Below are positions 10,281-18,517 of a DNA stretch of 64,000 bases, piece after piece. Made by a program: the position numbers and the translations under genes. This DNA is from Pseudomonas japonica (GTDB taxonomy: Bacteria; Pseudomonadota; Gammaproteobacteria; Pseudomonadales; Pseudomonadaceae), in NCBI RefSeq assembly GCF_900188455.1, contig NZ_FZOL01000001.1, positions 186,001 through 250,000 on the forward strand, in the 5' to 3' direction. How positions within the stretch are numbered: the first letter of the stretch is position 1; every line of letters starts with the position of its first letter. The notes beneath the pieces were generated by a model that had not been told where the DNA came from, did no database searches, and was given only the letters and a program-made list of their open reading frames with translations.

Positions 10281-10453
10281 GGGTGATCCTGGTTGGACGG
10301 AAGACAACCGGCGATTCTCCACGTCGACGCATGGGCCGTTCGTGAATCCGTCGTGAAAAAAACGTCAGGTGACAATATCGTCCGGATGGCCTAGCGGCTT
10401 GGCTACTATGACCGTAAGCTGCGCCAGCCAAAGCAAGCAGACGAGAGGAAGCC

Positions 10454-11137
10454 ATGCGCATTCTACTGGTTGAAGACAACCGCGATATCCTGGCCAACCT
10501 GGCCGATTACCTGGGGCTCAAGGGTTACACCGTCGATTGTGCCCAGGACGGTCTGTCCGGCCTGCACCTGGCCGCTACCGAGCACTACGACCTGATCGTG
10601 CTCGATATCATGCTGCCCGGCATCGATGGCTACACCCTGTGCAAGCGCCTGCGCGAAGACGCCCGTCGCGACACCCCGGTGATCATGCTCACCGCTCGCG
10701 ACCAGCTCGACGATCGTCTGCAGGGCTTCCGTTCCGGCGCCGACGATTACCTGCTCAAGCCGTTCGCGCTGTCCGAACTGGCCGCCCGCATCGAGGCGGT
10801 ACTGCGGCGTGCCCAGGGCGGCGGTCGGCGCAGCCTGCAAGTGGGCGACCTGAGCTACGACCTCGACACCCTCGAAGTGACCCGCCAGGGGCGCCTGCTC
10901 AAGCTCAACCCGGTCGGCCTGAAACTGCTGGCGGTACTGATGCAGAAAAGCCCCCATGTATTGCGTCGCGAAGTGCTGGAGGATGCACTGTGGGGCGATG
11001 ACTGCCCGGACAGCGACAGCCTGCGCAGCCATGTGCACCAGTTGCGCCAGGTGATCGACAAGCCGTTCGACAAGCCGCTGCTGCACACCGTGCACGGCGT
11101 TGGCTATCGCCTGGCCGAGGGCCGTGATGGAGTTTAA
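10454..11137 (+). CDS. colR: ColR response regulator
   Basis: A 227-residue OmpR/PhoB-type regulator. The receiver domain (1-115) has acidic residues at EDN (7-9), the phospho-acceptor Asp51 in LIVLDIMLPG and Lys at LLKPF. The winged-helix DNA-binding domain follows (DTLEVTRQGRLLKLNPVGLK, VHGVGYRLAEGR). Length, Asp51 and neighbourhood match ColR of P. putida and P. fluorescens, which maintains the outer membrane, root colonisation and tolerance to excess zinc and iron. The stop overlaps the start of colS by 11 bases, so the pair is translationally coupled. Confidence 0.92.
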   Translation: MRILLVEDNRDILANLADYLGLKGYTVDCAQDGLSGLHLAATEHYDLIVLDIMLPGIDGYTLCKRLREDARRDTPVIMLTARDQLDDRLQGFRSGADDYLLKPFALSELAARIEAVLRRAQGGGRRSLQVGDLSYDLDTLEVTRQGRLLKLNPVGLKLLAVLMQKSPHVLRREVLEDALWGDDCPDSDSLRSHVHQLRQVIDKPFDKPLLHTVHGVGYRLAEGRDGV

Positions 11138-12419
11138 GCAAAGCCTCGCGCAACGGATCATCATCGCCTTTGCGCTGATGAGCACGCTGGTGGCGGGTGC
11201 CTTCGCCATCGGCATCGTCTCCACGGTCCACCTGGTGGAAGAACGCTTGATTTCCTCGGTGCTGGGCGGCGATCTGCAGCGCCTGTTGCTGATGGACAGC
11301 GTCAGCGAGTGGAGTCACCGACCGCGGCCCGACCAGTTGTTCTACTACAGTGGCGGGCGCGATGATTTCGCCCTGCCATCCGACCTCAGGCACCTCAATC
11401 CCGGTTTTCATGAAGTGTTCCGCGAGCACCTGTCGTACCACGCCATGGTCGAGGTGGTGGATGGCCGGCGCTATGTGCTGTTGCAGGACCAGAGCGATTT
11501 CGAAGAACGCGAGCGGGTGCTCTTCGCCGTGGTGGTGGTGGGCTTCGTGCTCAGCCTGGCGCTTGCGGTACTTCTTGGCTGGGTTCTCGCACGGCGGGTG
11601 ATGGCGCCGGTGATCCGCCTGGCCCGCCAGGTGCGTCACCGCGACCAGTTGCTCGGCCTGGCGCCGCCGCTGGCCCCGGATTACGCCGCCGACGAGGTCG
11701 GTCAACTGGCCGTGGCGTTCGATGCCACCCTGGGCCGCCTGCGTGACGCGCTGAACCGCGAGCGCCTGTTCACCAGCGACGTCAGCCACGAATTGCGCAC
11801 GCCATTGATGGTCCTCGCCAGCTCCTGCGAGCTGCTGCTGGAATACCCGGGTATCGAAGGGCGCGCCCGCGCCCAGGTGGAGCGTATCGCCCGGGCCACC
11901 GAGGAAATGCGCGAGCTGGTCAAGACCTTCCTCATGCTGGCCCGGGCCCAGCGCGACGAGGGCGCGGTGGCCTCGCGGACCACGCTGCGGGAGGTCGCCG
12001 ACGAGCTGATCGGCGTCTGGCGCGACACCATCGAGCAGAAAGGCCTGAAACTCAGCCTGGTGGTCAACCAGGCTTCCTCGACGCTGTACAACGCGACCTT
12101 CCTGCAGTCGGTGATGGGCAATCTGTTGCGCAATGCGGCCCACTACACCGATCACGGTTTCATCCGCCTCACCCTGGAGGCCGACAGCTTCATCGTCGAG
12201 GACAGCGGGGTGGGCATTCCCGAGGAGCAGCGCGAGGCGATGTTCCAGCCGTTCGTCCGCGGCGGCGAGAAGCGCGGTGAAGGATTGGGACTTGGTCTCT
12301 CGCTGGTCCAGCGCATCTGCGACGACCAGGGCTGGGTCGTCAGCCTCAGCGAAACCCAGCCCCACGGCTGCCGCTTCCATGTCAGCCTGGGCGACAAAGG
12401 CGTGTCGCCGGACCTCTGA
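11127..12419 (+). CDS. colS: ColS sensor histidine kinase
   Basis: A 430-residue inner-membrane kinase starting inside the end of colR. There are two membrane helices (about 10-35 and 131-155) around a periplasmic loop of roughly 95 residues. The loop ends in DFEERERV, containing Glu126 and Glu129 as an ExxE pair; in P. putida ColS such a pair binds Fe(III) and Zn(II). Then follow HAMP-like helices, the DHp motif FTSDVSHELRTPL with His221 as phospho-acceptor, and an ATPase domain with N, G1 (VEDSGVGIPEE) and G2 (GLGLGLSLVQRI) boxes. Ligand inference comes from the family. Confidence 0.92.
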   Translation: MEFKQSLAQRIIIAFALMSTLVAGAFAIGIVSTVHLVEERLISSVLGGDLQRLLLMDSVSEWSHRPRPDQLFYYSGGRDDFALPSDLRHLNPGFHEVFREHLSYHAMVEVVDGRRYVLLQDQSDFEERERVLFAVVVVGFVLSLALAVLLGWVLARRVMAPVIRLARQVRHRDQLLGLAPPLAPDYAADEVGQLAVAFDATLGRLRDALNRERLFTSDVSHELRTPLMVLASSCELLLEYPGIEGRARAQVERIARATEEMRELVKTFLMLARAQRDEGAVASRTTLREVADELIGVWRDTIEQKGLKLSLVVNQASSTLYNATFLQSVMGNLLRNAAHYTDHGFIRLTLEADSFIVEDSGVGIPEEQREAMFQPFVRGGEKRGEGLGLGLSLVQRICDDQGWVVSLSETQPHGCRFHVSLGDKGVSPDL

Positions 12420-12465
12420 GTCCGTCGGCAGGCCTTGTAATACTTTGTAAAGGCTCGCCTTTTGG

Positions 12466-12481
12466 CTGACATTTTTTTCAC
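12466..12481 (+). promoter_or_regulatory. Candidate ColR-binding site
   Basis: CTGACATTTTTTTCAC lies 68 bp before the methyltransferase start. It resembles the ColR box as I remember it (pyrimidine-rich TNAC followed by TTTT[CT]AC). De Weert and co-workers reported ColRS control of the homologous methyltransferase/wapQ operon in P. fluorescens. An additional direct repeat TTGTAA-N4-TTGTAA sits at 12435-12450. The match is by eye only. Confidence 0.45.
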
Positions 12482-12548
12482 GCAGGCATGACCTGACGAC
12501 AACGTTGCGCCACGTAACTTGGCGCTCATTGCAGTCAGGAGATGCCTC

Positions 12549-13229
12549 ATGTCCAGTCCTACCAAACTCGAATTTTCCGAAAAATACGACCGGCAGCACG
12601 CCCAGCAGTATTTCGAGAAGCATCACGCCAGTCTCGCCCGGCGGCTGTCGCACCAGCGCGACGAGCAACTGGCCCGTCGCGCCTTGACCCTCGCCGGCGA
12701 GCCTGGGCTGGTGCTGGATCTGCCTTCCGGTGCCGGGCGTTTCTGGCCATTGCTGGCGGAAAAACCCAATCGGGTGATCATTGGCGCGGACAACTCCGCC
12801 GCCATGCTGGAAACCGCCTGCCGCTCGCAGCCTGCGGAGATCGTGAAACGGGTACGTCCCTTGCAAACTTCTGCATTTGATATCAATTTGCCCGACAATG
12901 CGGTCGACAGCATTTTCTGCATGCGCCTTTTTCACCATATCGGTGAAGCGCCTCACAGGATGCAGATTCTCAGGGAATTTCAAAGGGTTACGCGTGATAG
13001 CGTGATTCTTTCCCTGTGGGTGGATGGAAATTTCAAAGCATGGCGACGGAAAAAGCTCGAAGATCGACGCATTGCCCGGGGTGAAACCGGGGGTTACCAG
13101 AATCGCTTTGTGTTACCGGCTGCTACGGTCGAGGCGGAGTTCAAGGCCGCGGGCTTCCGGATTCAGGAACGAATGGACTTCCTGCCGCTCTATGCGATGT
13201 GGCGAGTCTATGTACTGCGAAAAGGTTGA
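12549..13229 (+). CDS. Class I SAM-dependent methyltransferase of the ColRS regulon
   Basis: A 226-residue Rossmann methyltransferase. Motif I reads LVLDLPSGAGRFWPLLA (the usual D-x-G-x-G has Pro-Ser-Gly-Ala-Gly), motif II is VIIGADNS and the post-motif is DSIFCMRLFHHI. The position after colRS and before wapQ matches orf222 of P. fluorescens WCS365 and PA4379, linked to LPS or outer-membrane modification; the methyl acceptor is unknown. The start at 12549 has CAGGAG 8 bases upstream. From 12850 on the codon use becomes AT-richer (TTTCACCATATCGG, GGGAATTTCAAAGGG), unlike neighbours. Confidence 0.85.
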   Translation: MSSPTKLEFSEKYDRQHAQQYFEKHHASLARRLSHQRDEQLARRALTLAGEPGLVLDLPSGAGRFWPLLAEKPNRVIIGADNSAAMLETACRSQPAEIVKRVRPLQTSAFDINLPDNAVDSIFCMRLFHHIGEAPHRMQILREFQRVTRDSVILSLWVDGNFKAWRRKKLEDRRIARGETGGYQNRFVLPAATVEAEFKAAGFRIQERMDFLPLYAMWRVYVLRKG

Positions 13230-13234
13230 AGACT

Positions 13235-13936
13235 ATGGATGTGGCAAGCGCGGCCGGTACTGATCGGTTCGACTATTTCTGGCGGCAGCAGGGCGAGTGG
13301 GTGGAAGAACCCAACCAGCGCCGCGGTGGTGAAAGCGGCGTGCAGCGCCTGCGCGACGACCGTGGACACCTGCTTTATGCCAAGCGCCAGGTCGGCCATA
13401 TCTACCGCAGTTTGCTGCATCCCTTCGGGCGCCCCACCGTATTGCGTGAATATGAGGCGCTGCACAGTTTCGAACAGCTGGGCGTGCGGGTGCCGGCCAT
13501 CGTGTATTGCGGCGTCGAGCGTGACGCCGACCGTCAATGGCGGGCACTGCTGGTCAGCGAAGCGCTGGAGGGTTTCGAGGAAATCGACAGCTGGTACGCC
13601 GGGGGCGGTCGCGAGCGTCATGGCGAGGCCTTGCACGACCGAGTGCTCGAAGACCTGGCGCGCAACCTGGCGCGCATGCACCTGGGGCATTGGCAACATG
13701 GCTGCCTGTACGCCAAGCATGTCTTCGTCAAGGTCGTGGGCACGGGTGACGAGGCCCGGGCCGAAGTGGCGTTGCTGGACCTGGAGAAATGCCGTCGGCG
13801 TATCAGTCGGCACAAGGCTGCCGTCAACGACTTGCGGCAGTTGCGCCGCCATTCGTCGTTCAGCGACGCCGACTGGGAAAAGCTGCTCTACTTTTACCGT
13901 ATGGCGTTTGGCAGCGCAGTCAAAGGTTTAGAGTAA
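13235..13936 (+). CDS. wapQ: WapQ/InaA-family lipopolysaccharide core kinase
   Basis: A 233-residue protein of the Kdo/WaaP-like (InaA) kinase family. The N-lobe has LLYAKRQVGHIYRS with the likely nucleotide-binding Lys. The catalytic loop is degenerate: ARMHLGHWQHGCLYAKHVFV replaces the HGDLxxxN pattern with HGCLYAKH, as in InaA proteins, and VALLDLEKCRRRIS supplies the metal-binding Asp. It is thought to phosphorylate heptose in the LPS core, acting at the inner membrane. It follows the methyltransferase by 5 bp and overlaps the next small gene by one base, forming one operon. Confidence 0.85.
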   Translation: MDVASAAGTDRFDYFWRQQGEWVEEPNQRRGGESGVQRLRDDRGHLLYAKRQVGHIYRSLLHPFGRPTVLREYEALHSFEQLGVRVPAIVYCGVERDADRQWRALLVSEALEGFEEIDSWYAGGGRERHGEALHDRVLEDLARNLARMHLGHWQHGCLYAKHVFVKVVGTGDEARAEVALLDLEKCRRRISRHKAAVNDLRQLRRHSSFSDADWEKLLYFYRMAFGSAVKGLE

Positions 13937-14154
13937 TGAATCTAGAAATAGCTCGAACCCTGTTTCTCCTGGCTGCCCTGGCCACCGCGACCGCCGCAGC
14001 TGCCGCCTGGGAAGAGCCACGCCCCGGCGTGATCAGTGCATCGAGCCACTGTCCGCTGCCGCGGGTGGTGAAACCGCAGGTCGACGTGAAGCCCGACCAC
14101 GACCTGCTGCTGTTTCTATTCGGTATGAGCCAAGGGCTGCGCGCCCAGGGCTGA
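13936..14154 (+). CDS. Small exported protein at the end of the colRS-wapQ cluster
   Basis: A 72-residue product starting in TAATG, so its ATG shares one base with the wapQ stop. AAAGG lies about 10 bases upstream. Residues 1-24 form a signal peptide or membrane anchor (ARTLFLLAALATATAAAAAW). The remainder is Pro- and Asp-rich with one Cys (ASSHCPLPRVV) and an ending LLLFLFGMSQGLRAQG. I do not recognise a domain. The PAO1 cluster also has a small hypothetical (PA4377) at this point, which suggests a conserved partner of the envelope-modifying genes. Confidence 0.72.
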   Translation: MNLEIARTLFLLAALATATAAAAAWEEPRPGVISASSHCPLPRVVKPQVDVKPDHDLLLFLFGMSQGLRAQG

Positions 14155-14175
14155 ACAGGGTGAGTTGCAAGCGAG

Positions 14176-14203
14176 AAGGCCCCGTCCATGGATGGGGCCT
14201 TTT
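14176..14203 (+). terminator. Terminator after the wapQ operon
   Basis: AAGGCCCC and GGGGCCTT pair across a 10-base loop followed by TTT. It lies between the stops of the rightward small gene and leftward mexW, so both may use it. Confidence 0.75.
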
Positions 14204-14224
14204 GCTGTGTCCGTCCCAAGGGCA

Positions 14225-17200
14225 TCAAGCAGTGGACTGCTCGGCCGTGCCGACTTCATCCCTGCGCGCCAGCAAGGTATACACACAGGGCAACACGAAC
14301 AGCGTGAACAGCGTCCCCACCGACATCCCCGTGGCGATCACCGTGCCGATATCGAAGCGGCTCACCGCCCCCGCGCCGGTGGCGATGATCAGCGGCACCA
14401 TGCCGAAGACCATCGCCGCGGTGGTCATCAACACCGGCCGCAGGCGAATCGCCGCGGCCTCCTCGATCGCCTCGCGCACCGACAGCCCCTTCTGTTCACG
14501 CAACTGGTTGGCGAACTCGACGATCAGAATGCCGTGCTTGCTGATCAGGCCGATCAGCGTCACCAGGCCGACCTGGGTGTAGATGTTCAGGCTCGACAGG
14601 CCGAGGAACAGCGGAATCAGGGCGCCACAGATCGACATCGGCACCGTCACCAGAATCACCAGCGGGTCGCGGAAGCTTTCGAACTGCGCCGCCAGGACCA
14701 GGAAGATGATGGCCAGGGCCAGGCCGAAGGTCACCCACAGCGCGCTGCCTTCCTGTACGTACTGGCGTGCTGCGCCACCGTAGTCGAAGGCGAAGCCGGC
14801 CGGCGCTTCCTGCTGGGCGATGCTCTTCACCGTGTCCAGCGCTTCGCCCATGCTGACCACCGGGAAGCCCGAGATGATCGCCGAGTTGAGTTGCTGGAAC
14901 TGGTTGAGCTGGCGCGGGCGGGCGCGGTCGCTGACCTTGATCAGGGTCGACAGCGGCAGCATCTGCCCGTCCTGGTTCTTCACGTAGTAGTTGTTCAGCC
15001 AGTCCGGGTTGTCGCGGTAGGCCCGTTCGACCTGGGCGATGACCTTGTAGCTGCGTCCGTCGATGGTGAAGCGGTTGATCTCGGCCTCGCCCAGCAGGGT
15101 CGCCAGGGTGCTGCCGAGCACGTCCATGGACACGCCCATCTGCGCGGCCTTGGCGCGGTCGATGTCGACCACCACTTCCGGCTTGTCGAAGGCCAGGTCG
15201 ATATCGAGGAAGGCGAACTTGCCCGAGGCTTCGGCGCGCTCCTTGACCCGTTGGGCGACGTCCAGCAGCGACTCGTAGTCGTTCGGCGTGTTGATCACGA
15301 AGGCAAACGGCAGGCCCTCGCCGGTCCCCGGCAGCGACGGCAGGTTGAAGCCGAAGATCTGCAGGCCGGCGATGCCGTTGAGCCTGGCCTGGACCTCCGG
15401 CAGCAGCGTCATCTGGGTACGCCCGCGGTCACCCCAGGGCTTGAGCAGGAAACCGCCGATGCCCGACTGCACGCCGTTGAAGCCGTTGATCTGGAACGAT
15501 GAGTAGTACTCCGGGAACTCCTTGAAGATCTGCGTGAATTCGTCGGTGTAGGCGTTGAGGTAATCGAGGTTGGCCGGTTGCGGTGCGGTGGCCATCATGA
15601 AGATCACGCCCTGGTCTTCGTCCGGGGCCAGTTCCGACGTGCTGAACTTGAGGAACACCGGAATCAGGCAGAGCACGATGAGGCCGAACACGATCACCAC
15701 CGGCCGGGTATCCAGGGTGGCATGCAGGAGCTTCTGGTAGCGCTGCTTGAGGCGTTCGAAGATCAGGTCGAGGCGATGGGCCAGACCACTGGGGTTTTCC
15801 TCGTGGCGCAGCAGGGTGGCGCACATCATCGGCGACAGGGTCAGGGCGACGATGCCGGAGATGATCACCGCGCCGGCCAGGGTCAGGGCGAATTCCTTGA
15901 ACAGCGCCCCGGTGAGGCCTTCGAGGAAACCGATCGGCGCGTACACCGCGGCCAGGGTGATGGTCATCGACACCACCGGCATGGCGATCTCCCGCGCGCC
16001 TTCCAGCGCGGCGTCGAACGGCGTCTTGCCCTCCTCGATATGGCGGTGGATGTTCTCCACCACGACGATGGCGTCGTCCACCACCAGGCCGATGGCCAGG
16101 ACCATCGCCAGCAGGGTCAGCAGGTTCAGCGAGTAGCCCATCAACTGCATGAAGAACAGCACGCCGATCATCGACAGGGGAATGGTGATCACCGGGATCA
16201 GCACCGAGCGCAAGGCGCCGAGGAACAGGAAGACCACGACGATGACGATCAGCACCGCCTCGACCAGGGTCTTCACCACCTCGTCGATGGAGGCCTGGAT
16301 GAACAGGGTGGCGTCGTAGGCGATGGAGGCCTTGAGGTTGGGCGGCAACTGGCCTTCCAGTTCAGGCATCAGCTTGCGCACTTCCTTGATCACGTCCAGC
16401 GGGTTGGCCCCCGGGGTGGCCTTGATGCCGATGTACACCGAGGGCGTGCCATCGAAGGAACTGACCGTGTCGTAGTTCTCCGCGCCCATTTCCACCCGGG
16501 CCACGTCGCCGAGCAGGACCCGACTGGTGCCGCTGGTCTTGAGCGGGATATTGGCGAAGGCTTCGGCGGACTTCAGTTCGGTGCTGGCATTGATGCTGGT
16601 GACCACGTACTCGCCCTTCACCTCGCCGGCGGCGGAGAGGAAGTTGTAGCGGCGCACCGCGTCGGTTACGTCGCTGGCGCTGAGGCCGTAGCCGGCCAGG
16701 CGCACCGGATCGATCCACAGGCGCATGGCGAACACCTGGTTGCCGAGGATCTCCGCCTCGGCCATGCCCGGCAGGGTCGCCAGCTTGGGCTGGATCACCC
16801 GGGACAGGTAGTCGGTGATCTGCGGGTTGCTCAGTTCCTTGCTGTAGAAACTGATGTACATCAGCGCCGAGGCGTCGGCGGCCTCCTTGCTCAGCACCGG
16901 ATCCTCGGCGTCCTGCGGCAGCTTGTTCTTGACCTCGTTGGCCTTGGCCAGCAGCTCGGTGAACAGGCGGTCGCTGTCCGAGCCGATGCGCGCGTAGATC
17001 GAAATCACCGAGAAGTTCTGGCGGCTGACCGAGGTCATGTAGTCGATGCCCTCGGCGCTGGCCAGGCTCTGTTGCATCGGCTGGGTGATGTAGCCCTGGA
17101 TGGTCTCGGCGTTGGCCCCGGGATAGGCGGTGGTCACCGTGATCAGGGCGTTTTCCATCTGCGGGTACTGGCGGATGGGCAGTTTGCTCCAGGCCTGGAA

Positions 17201-17275
17201 GCCGAGCAGCACGATCAGCAGGCTGACCACGCTGGCCAGCACCGGACGGCGGATGAACGGATCGGTAAAAGCCAT
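14225..17275 (-). CDS. mexW: MexW-type RND multidrug efflux pump, inner-membrane subunit
   Basis: A 1016-residue HAE1-family RND transporter. The N terminus MAFTDPFIRRPVLASVVSLL, two large periplasmic loops and the proton-relay helix GLVVDDAIVVVENIHRHIEEG with the paired Asp residues are clear, as is the second-half repeat (VTLIGLISKHGILIVEFANQLREQKG). The position directly downstream of the imelysin/DUF1513 genes is that of P. aeruginosa mexVW (PA4374-PA4375), which confers fluoroquinolone, tetracycline, chloramphenicol and erythromycin resistance when overexpressed. No outer-membrane channel gene is present, so a shared OprM-type channel is expected. It starts 13 bp after mexV. Confidence 0.85.
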   Translation of the reverse strand: MAFTDPFIRRPVLASVVSLLIVLLGFQAWSKLPIRQYPQMENALITVTTAYPGANAETIQGYITQPMQQSLASAEGIDYMTSVSRQNFSVISIYARIGSDSDRLFTELLAKANEVKNKLPQDAEDPVLSKEAADASALMYISFYSKELSNPQITDYLSRVIQPKLATLPGMAEAEILGNQVFAMRLWIDPVRLAGYGLSASDVTDAVRRYNFLSAAGEVKGEYVVTSINASTELKSAEAFANIPLKTSGTSRVLLGDVARVEMGAENYDTVSSFDGTPSVYIGIKATPGANPLDVIKEVRKLMPELEGQLPPNLKASIAYDATLFIQASIDEVVKTLVEAVLIVIVVVFLFLGALRSVLIPVITIPLSMIGVLFFMQLMGYSLNLLTLLAMVLAIGLVVDDAIVVVENIHRHIEEGKTPFDAALEGAREIAMPVVSMTITLAAVYAPIGFLEGLTGALFKEFALTLAGAVIISGIVALTLSPMMCATLLRHEENPSGLAHRLDLIFERLKQRYQKLLHATLDTRPVVIVFGLIVLCLIPVFLKFSTSELAPDEDQGVIFMMATAPQPANLDYLNAYTDEFTQIFKEFPEYYSSFQINGFNGVQSGIGGFLLKPWGDRGRTQMTLLPEVQARLNGIAGLQIFGFNLPSLPGTGEGLPFAFVINTPNDYESLLDVAQRVKERAEASGKFAFLDIDLAFDKPEVVVDIDRAKAAQMGVSMDVLGSTLATLLGEAEINRFTIDGRSYKVIAQVERAYRDNPDWLNNYYVKNQDGQMLPLSTLIKVSDRARPRQLNQFQQLNSAIISGFPVVSMGEALDTVKSIAQQEAPAGFAFDYGGAARQYVQEGSALWVTFGLALAIIFLVLAAQFESFRDPLVILVTVPMSICGALIPLFLGLSSLNIYTQVGLVTLIGLISKHGILIVEFANQLREQKGLSVREAIEEAAAIRLRPVLMTTAAMVFGMVPLIIATGAGAVSRFDIGTVIATGMSVGTLFTLFVLPCVYTLLARRDEVGTAEQSTA

Positions 17276-17288
17276 GCTGCCTCCTCCG

Positions 17289-18458
17289 TCAGTTGGCGCC
17301 GGTCTGGCTGTTGACGGGGGCTTGCAGGGTCTTGTCCGGGCTGACCGTGATGGCCGCGCCCTGGGTCAGCTTGAGCTGGCCGGCGGTGACCACGGTTTCG
17401 CCGGCCTCCAGGCCCTTGCTCACCACCACCAGGCCGTCACGGTGTTCGCCGGTGGTGACGAAGCGCCGTTCGGCGATCAGCGCCGGCTTGCCGTCTGCGT
17501 TCTTTTCCTCCTCGCCGTTCTCGCCGTTCTCGCCTTTCTTCGGCATGGCGACGTAGACCGAGTTGCCGTACAGGGTGTAGGTCACCGCGCTCTGCGGCAC
17601 CACCACTTCGTCGCGCGGGTTGGGCAGCAGTACCTGGACGCTGGCGAACATCCCCGGCAGCAGCTTGCCGTCGGGATTGGCCAGGGTGGCGCGGACCAGC
17701 ACGTTGCGGGTGGCGTCCTCGACCCTGGGGTTGATCGCGCTGATGCGCGCACTGAAGGTTTCGCCGGGGAAGGCGGCGACGCCGATCAGCACCTCCTGGT
17801 CGATGCCGAGTTTGGGCAGGCTCTGCTCCGCCACGGAGAAATCGACGTAGAGGCTGCTGAGGTCCTGCAGGGTGGCGATCACCGTGCCGCTGGGCAGGTA
17901 CTCGCCGACATCCACCTGGCGGATGCCGATGGTGCCGCCGAACGGCGCGACGATGCTTTTCTTGGCCAGCGAGGCCTTGAGCTGATCGACCACGGCCCTG
18001 GTGCGGCGGAACTGCGAGGTCAGGCGGTCGTACTCACCTCTGGAGATGGCCTGGCTGCCGACCAGCTGGCTGCCGCGCCCGTAGTCCACTTCCGCCAGCT
18101 TGAGGTCCGCCAGCGCGGTGCCGAGCAGGGCGGTTTCGACCTGGCTGTCCAGTTCCAGCAGCGGCTGACCCTGTTTAACCTTCTGTCCCGACTCGAACAG
18201 CAGCCGGGTCACCGTGCCGTCGGTTTCCAGGCTCAGGTCGACGCCCTGCAGCGCCTTGAGCGTGCCCACCGCCGGCAGGCGGCTTTGCCAGGGCAAGGTA
18301 CGGGCCTCGGTCGCCGCCACGCTGACCGGTGGCTTCGGTGCGGAGAACACCTGGATCTGCTGGTAGACGGAGAAGGCCTTGTAGCCCCCCAGCACGAGCA
18401 CGATCAACAGCACGATGCCCAACATGATCAGCATGCGACGACGCAGCATGGTTTCCAT
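17289..18458 (-). CDS. mexV: MexV-type periplasmic adaptor (membrane fusion protein)
   Basis: A 389-residue RND adaptor. One N-terminal membrane anchor (about 6-29), with no lipobox, is followed by a lipoyl-like half motif (GTVTRLLFESGQKVKQGQPLLEL), an alpha-hairpin (about 105-165), the second lipoyl half (VAPFGGTIGIRQVDVGEYLP) and beta-barrel/MP domains. A charged, low-complexity insert (KKGENGENGEEEKNADGKP, near 312-330) interrupts the last domain. It bridges MexW and an outer-membrane channel. The gene lies only 59 bp past the DUF1513 stop with no terminator visible, so read-through from the iron operon is possible. Confidence 0.85.
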   Translation of the reverse strand: METMLRRRMLIMLGIVLLIVLVLGGYKAFSVYQQIQVFSAPKPPVSVAATEARTLPWQSRLPAVGTLKALQGVDLSLETDGTVTRLLFESGQKVKQGQPLLELDSQVETALLGTALADLKLAEVDYGRGSQLVGSQAISRGEYDRLTSQFRRTRAVVDQLKASLAKKSIVAPFGGTIGIRQVDVGEYLPSGTVIATLQDLSSLYVDFSVAEQSLPKLGIDQEVLIGVAAFPGETFSARISAINPRVEDATRNVLVRATLANPDGKLLPGMFASVQVLLPNPRDEVVVPQSAVTYTLYGNSVYVAMPKKGENGENGEEEKNADGKPALIAERRFVTTGEHRDGLVVVSKGLEAGETVVTAGQLKLTQGAAITVSPDKTLQAPVNSQTGAN

Positions 18459-18517
18459 TTCCCTGGAGTCGAATTGGCGAAGTCTAGTCCGTTTGCCCTA
18501 CGCCTGGCGAAGACGCG

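Noticed and set aside
10905..12983. 692-codon frame antisense to colS and its flanks
   Set aside because: It covers three well-supported rightward genes, and its Gln/His/Gly-rich composition is typical of shadows.
15578..17314. 578-codon rightward frame over mexW
   Set aside because: His/Asp/Gln-rich low complexity opposite an unmistakable RND gene.
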